A stretch of DNA of 64,000 bases, taken from Arthonia radiata. Lineage: Eukaryota > Ascomycota > Arthoniomycetes > Arthoniales > Arthoniaceae. This document shows positions 58,969 through 64,000 of the stretch, piece by piece. The DNA lies in NCBI GenBank assembly GCA_002989075.1, contig PSQN01000013.1, forward strand, positions 116,648-180,647, given 5' to 3'. A program made the position numbers and the translations under genes. The first letter of the stretch is position 1. Each line of letters starts with the position of its first letter. A model generated the notes under the pieces. It was not told where the DNA came from. It was given only the letters and a program-made list of their open reading frames with translations, and searched no databases.

Positions 58969-61050
58969 ATGTCTACCACTTCGGCACCCAACAGCCGCAA
59001 CGCTGCGGACAGGTTGGCCAACAGAATAGCCAGCACGAGTAAGATATCGGACGTCAACACCAAGATGGAAAAAAGCTTCTCAGGTGAACGTTCCGAAGTC
59101 ACTTCATTCTTGACACGCCTAGCCGTGTACTTTAGAACTTACAAAGACCAGTTTTCGAACGATACTACTATAGTTCTATTCGCTACCTCTTGTATAGATA
59201 GAGATGCCTACAAGTAGGTCGAGTACTACCTCGACGATTTCTTGTTTACTCCGATAAAGAGCAGGCGCGAGGACACCGACGAGTTCTTTGCTAGCTTTGC
59301 CTTCTTCTAGAAGAAGCTTCGCAAAATCTTTGGACAGACCGACGCTAGACGCGTCGCTACCAGAAAGCTTAGGAACCTAAAGCAGAAAGGACCAGCAAGC
59401 AGGTACGCCGCCAAATTTATACAGTATGCTAATAAAACAGGATAGGACAAGAAACCCCTTATCGAGACCTTTTACGAAGGACTCAAGGATAATATTAAGG
59501 AAATAATCAACATTCGTAGAGAGAAGTTTAATAATCTCGACAACTTAATACAACGAGCAAAGGAGATCGACGACAGAAACTTCGAAAGACAGATAGAGAA
59601 GAAGGGTAACCCTACTAACAGGTTCTACGGAGCAAAGAATCGAGCGAACTTACGACAAGACCGAGGCGATCCAATAGAGTTAAATTTAACCAAGCCTCGA
59701 GGGAAACTAAACAACCAGGAACGAGAACACAGAATAAAGAACAAGCTATGCTTATATTGCGGAAAACCAGGGCATCAAGTTAAAGAATGCCGTTCCAAGA
59801 AATAACAGTTCAACAGTACCGGCAGAAACGGGCACAACAATCGATCTCAGAAACCCTGTCTCCCACGACAACAGTTTAACATAACTACCCAGACAAAAGA
59901 GGACAACGGTCGCGATAAGGCAATGGAACTACTAGCAGCCTTCTCCGACCGCTGGCAGAAGGACCCGACCGAGGGTTGCCTTCTTCAAGAATTGGGTCTC
60001 CCACAAAAGACTATCCAGAACTGGTATGAGTACGTTACTGAACTAACCAAGGAGCAGAAGGACATCTACTAGAATGCCTTCTGTGACCAGGGAAACACTC
60101 ACCAGGCTTCGTCCAACGAGAAGCACTACGAGTGGAATTTATTTAATTTACACAAAAACTGGGATACAGACATCGAGTCATGGCAAGAAACAAAGGAACG
60201 ACAAATAAAACAGGAACAACGAAACCCACAGAACTAGAACAACATCAACCGCACTATTCCGAGACAGCAGGTACGAGATACCGCTACACCACACGAAACA
60301 CTATCCTAAACTGCGTGCTACAACGATGATTGCACGACCCACGAATCCGATAAATTGGGATTAGGATGGTGGCCGAGGAAACCGACGTCTCCGAAACAAG
60401 GTTCGACACAAGAACTAGGCCTCACCCGAGGACGACCTAAGTCACCTTATCCAGAAACTCAAGGGGAATCTAAGGAAGAACAGACCGTAGAAGCTGAGCA
60501 AGACAGCAGCTACGATGCGTCACAGGCAAGACAACGACTCGAAGACGAAAACATGGATTCTGATGGTACGGAATCCTCGCTCGAGGACGACACTAACCAG
60601 GAAGAGCAAACCTCAATCCGTTGGGAAGGAATAATATAGAGACTTTGTTAGTTAGCCTTCTACGATAGAAAGTTGAGCGCTAATAGAGACATTAACGATA
60701 TCCCGGGATATATTTACTCACGCCTACGACGACTAGTAGACCACCTTATCAGGGGTCTAGAATTGCGCAGTCAGTACCAATATCTTCGACTAACAATGTA
60801 CAACCCACAGACACGACGAGTTTTAACCAGCGATGGTTGCATAATCAAAGCAGGGATCGTAAACGACAAACCAGACGTTATAATAAAAGCAGTACTAGGA
60901 CACCCTACACAGGAATTCTTACAGCAAATCAACCGACAATGGGTTCTGGTACCCAAAATACTCCAGAACGTATACGATCAACAGGGAAAAGACCAGGCCG
61001 ACTGCTTCGAGGGCAGCAGTACCGGCCCGTCCAACGGTCAGACCCTCTAG
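58969..61050 (+). pseudogene. Gypsy gag, interrupted by TAG codons
   Basis: The ATG at 58969 (MSTTSAPNSRNAADRL) opens the capsid frame. Stops interrupt it at 59217 and at later positions, but the frame continues with retrotransposon-gag features (RYAAKFIQYANKTG, PLIETFYEGLKDNIK) and a zinc knuckle CLYCGKPGHQVKEC near 59,755. The same frame runs on through an acidic stretch to a TAG at 61048-61050. It overlaps the pol frame, which lies in the -1 frame relative to gag. Confidence 0.8.
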
Positions 61051-64000
61051 GAGCCCAGCTCTGCGCGAGCTCGGCTACCTATAGAATACACCTACACACT
61101 CGGGCAACAGTAAACCACAGAAACATTGAAGTTATAATCGATTCAGGCGCAACAGGCAACTTTATCTCAACACGCTGCGTTGAGGAGTGCCAGATACAAA
61201 CACGAAAGAAGAAATTACCCTACGCACTGTCCGGATTTCAAGGGGCAGAGGGAAGAGTCGACTACGAGACTTCGCCAATAGGTATAGTAATTGAGGACCA
61301 TTGAGAAGAAATTACTTATAATATTGTAGATATTAACCAGCACCACGCTGTGCTAAGTATACCTTGGTTGCAACAATATAACCCAGAAGTGGATTAGAGA
61401 ACTAAGAAACTCCTCTTCACTCGGTGTAAGCACTCTAAGCAAGAGTCGTTCTGCGGAACGAATACCCTACAAGCTAATTTTAGTAGTAAGGATGAGGAGC
61501 GCGATGAGGAACTTACGCGGGTCAGCACTACCATACTCCGACATTTAGACATCCTACGAGAGGAGTCTAACGCAGTATCTCGTCTGTAGCTAACTACACG
61601 CAAGTGTAAACAAGAGACGACTGCACGCCAACGATTCTACACGACGACAGGTACTCAGTTGATTACTGAGATACCCGAGGAATACGATCAATTCCGACAC
61701 CTGTTTGAAGAAGCTGAGCCGGACTCAGCTCTCCCAGAATACAAACCGTGGGATTACACAATACCTTTACAAGAAGGCAAAACGCCAACATTCGGTCTAA
61801 TATACTCCCTATCAGAAGCAGAAAATCAAGCGCTCCGCGATTATCTTGACGAGAACCTTAAGAAAGGATTTATCCAGAAATTAACATCACCAGCCGGATA
61901 CCCGATACTCTTCGTACCCAAGAAGAATAGCAAACTGCGACTCTGCGTAGATTACAGACAACTGAACGGAGTAACTATCAAGAATCGGTACCCTTTACCA
62001 CGCATCGACGAAATAACAGACCGATTGCATAACGCGCAATGGTTCACTAAGTTTGACCTACGAGGAGCATACAACCTGATCCGTATAAAGGAGGGCGAAG
62101 AATGGAAAACGGCCTTCCGCACCAGACACGGACTTTTCGAGTATTGCGTTATGCCCTTCGGGCTAATAAACGCTCCAGCATCCTTTTAGGAACTAATTAA
62201 CAACACACTTAGCGATTACCTGGACATATTTACAACTGCTTATCTAGACGATATCCTAGTGTACAGCCGTACACTAGAGGAACATAAGAAACATGTTAAG
62301 AAGGTATTAGAAAGATTGGCGCGTGCCGATTTACGAATCGACATCGAGAAAACTTAGTTCCACCAACAATCCGTCGAATTTCTTGGATTTATAATTACCG
62401 AGCACGGTCTCTAAATGGAAGATTCGAAGATCTAATCCGTTCTAACCTGGCCTATACCAAAGAATGTAAAACAATTACAACAGTTTCTTGGTTTTGCCAA
62501 CTACTACAGGCGGTGGATATCCAACTTTGGCCGAATCGCAGCACCGCTGTCTCAACAGACGAAACAATCGACAGGATTCTCCTGGACGCAGAAAGAACAA
62601 TCAGTATTTGAAGAGCTTAAAGAAGCTTTTAAGATTGGGCCCGTACTAGCAATATTTGACCCTAACCTGCCGATCATCATAGAAATAGACGCGTCAGACT
62701 ATGCAATTGGAGCATGTATAAGTTAAAACAACAAAGAAGGAAAGCTTAGACCAGTAGCTTTCTACTCAAGAAAAATGTTACCTACAGAACAGAACTACGA
62801 CATTTACGACAAAGAGCTTTTAGCTATTATAGCAGCATTCGAAACATGGCGAGCTTACCTGGAAGGAGCCAACCATAGGATTATGGTATACACGGACCAC
62901 AAGAACCTAACCTACTTCACAACGACAAAGAAACTTAACCGCAGACAGGTTAGATGGTCGGAAACTATGGCTCCATACGACTTTATTATTATCTACAAGA
63001 AGGGTTCCGAGAACGACAGAGCTGATGCTCTAAGCCGACGACCCGATTATCTCAACGACAAGGAACACGTCGAGCATGCAATATTCCGAGAACACAATAA
63101 CGAGATCAGATACAATCAATTGGCTATGACAACAGAGTTTGTTATCGAACCGGACAGCCGAATCCCAGACATCCTGAACGATCCTGAAACCTACCAGGAA
63201 AACGAGAAGCGACACTCAGGACTAACTAAAAATAGCAAGGGTTATTACAAATTTCAAGGCAAGATTTACGTTCCGAGGAATCTGATCCGACACATTATCA
63301 GTAATTTCTACGATAACCCAACGAAAGGACACAAGGGCATCGACAACACTATTGAAAAGATTACACGAACCTACTACATCCCAAGAATTCGACATCACGT
63401 CGAGAATTATATCCGAGAATGCGACATATGCGCAAGAACTAAACACCCGAGGCATTCACCATACGGTGAACTACAACCACTGGAAACACCCGAAAGACTA
63501 TAGCATACAGTCTTACTGGACTTTATAACTAAGTTACCAACATCCAAGGATCTACTTACAGGAGTAGCATACGACGCTATCCTGGTCATATACGACAAAC
63601 TAACAAAGTACGCGTACTTCGTACCTTACAAGGAAGCCAGCAACTCAGAACAGTTAGCATATACCTTCCTTCGGATTATCTTAGCAAACTATGGCCAACC
63701 CCAAAGAATTGTCTCAGACAGAGACCGGAAATTCGTCTCACGGTTTTGGACATCCCTGATACAACAGCTAGGGACAAAACAAAAAATGTTAACGTCATTC
63801 TATCCACAAACAGACGGACAGACAGAACGAACAAATCAAACACTGGAACAGTATCTCCGGGCATACATTAACTACTAGCAGAACGACTGGGTACAGTTAC
63901 TACCAGTAGCGCAAGCAGCGCACAACGATACAAAGAACGATACAACCAAGACAACTCCGTTCTACGCCTTATATGGCTATTACCCTCTTTAGGGAAGACA
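60837..64000 (+). pseudogene. Gypsy pol (PR-RT-RH-IN), interrupted, 3' end outside window
   Basis: One frame holds all pol domains: protease (VIIDSGATGNFIS, about 61,140), RT (61.65-62.4 kb; [21 protein letters not shown], and the YLDDILVYS active site near 62,245), RNase H (62.6-63.05 kb; IIEIDASDYAIGA, YDKELLAII, YTDHKNLTYF), the integrase zinc finger (63.35-63.45 kb; CDICARTKHPRH) and integrase core (63.5 kb to the end; LLDFITKLP, SDRDRKF, FYPQTDGQTERTNQTL). TAG or TAA interrupts it at about a dozen sites, for example after NAPASF at 62,190 and after ETPERL at 63,500. The catalytic motifs themselves remain intact. Confidence 0.9.

Larger units (their letters stand above)
58455..64000 (+). 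mobile_element. Ty3/Gypsy retrotransposon, younger copy, cut by window end
   Basis: Putative LTR, gag, protease, RT, RNase H and integrase lie in canonical Gypsy order on the plus strand. Coding sequence is well preserved, with long open stretches and normal GC, but single TAG/TAA codons interrupt it repeatedly. These sit mostly at positions where relatives have Gln or Trp, consistent with light RIP. The integrase end and 3' LTR are outside the window. Confidence 0.9.

Overview
The window looks like chromosomal DNA of a filamentous ascomycete (Pezizomycotina, perhaps Dothideomycetes; the class is inference). Genes are compact and alternate between strands. Introns are about 50-125 nt, with GT-AG ends and CTAAC/CTGAC-type branch sites. 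The protein families are typical of filamentous fungi (Zn2Cys6 regulator, DUF7702-type membrane protein, Arb2, two-domain ATP sulfurylase). About 46 kb of gene-rich, GC-balanced DNA passes abruptly, near 46.3 kb, into about 17.7 kb of LTR retrotransposon sequence with the marks of repeat-induced point mutation (RIP).

Gene-rich part, in order: SEC10 (partial, -), NUS1 (+), a one-TM low-complexity protein (-), a GAR2/NSR1-type nucleolin (-), ALG6 (+), COX17 (-), RanGAP RNA1 (+), mitoribosomal mL54 (-), an unrecognised nuclear-type protein split by one in-frame TAG (+), an M20 amidohydrolase (-), a secreted beta-propeller lactonase-like protein (-), MIX17/CHCHD2 (+), an Arb2-domain protein (-), mitoribosomal uS14m (-), MET16 (+), MET3 (+), a large one-TM EGF-like protein (-), a small disordered protein with an in-frame TAG (+), IPI3 (-), a Zn2Cys6 regulator (-), a DUF7702-type membrane protein (+), a small secreted protein with a TAA at codon 4 (-), an acid sphingomyelinase-like phosphodiesterase (+) and a secreted one-TM surface protein whose reading frame needs either an intron or a TAG (-). 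COX17 and uS14m become visible only after splicing by eye.

Functional groupings: NUS1 and ALG6 both serve the dolichol/N-glycan pathway. COX17, mL54, MIX17 and uS14m are all mitochondrial. GAR2 and IPI3 act in ribosome biogenesis. MET16 and MET3 are adjacent on one strand, encode the first and third steps of sulfate assimilation, and each carries a CACGTG site near its 5' end. The mixed order otherwise looks like ordinary fungal synteny rather than a metabolic cluster.

Repeat part: 46.3-47.9 kb is AT-rich sequence almost free of CpA/TpG. 47,879-52,717 is a minus-strand Copia-type element with two LTRs of about 250 bp. 52.7-58.45 kb is a badly decayed plus-strand Gypsy element with a chromodomain-like end. 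From 58,455 to the window edge lies a second, much better preserved Gypsy element (putative LTR, gag, protease, RT, RNase H, integrase) broken mainly by TAG/TAA codons.

The most interesting open point is a set of host reading frames that stay open across one TAG or TAA. Candidate causes are undetected introns, RIP leakage or ordinary pseudogenisation, stop readthrough, and A-to-I mRNA editing of UAG. Sequence alone does not decide between them.
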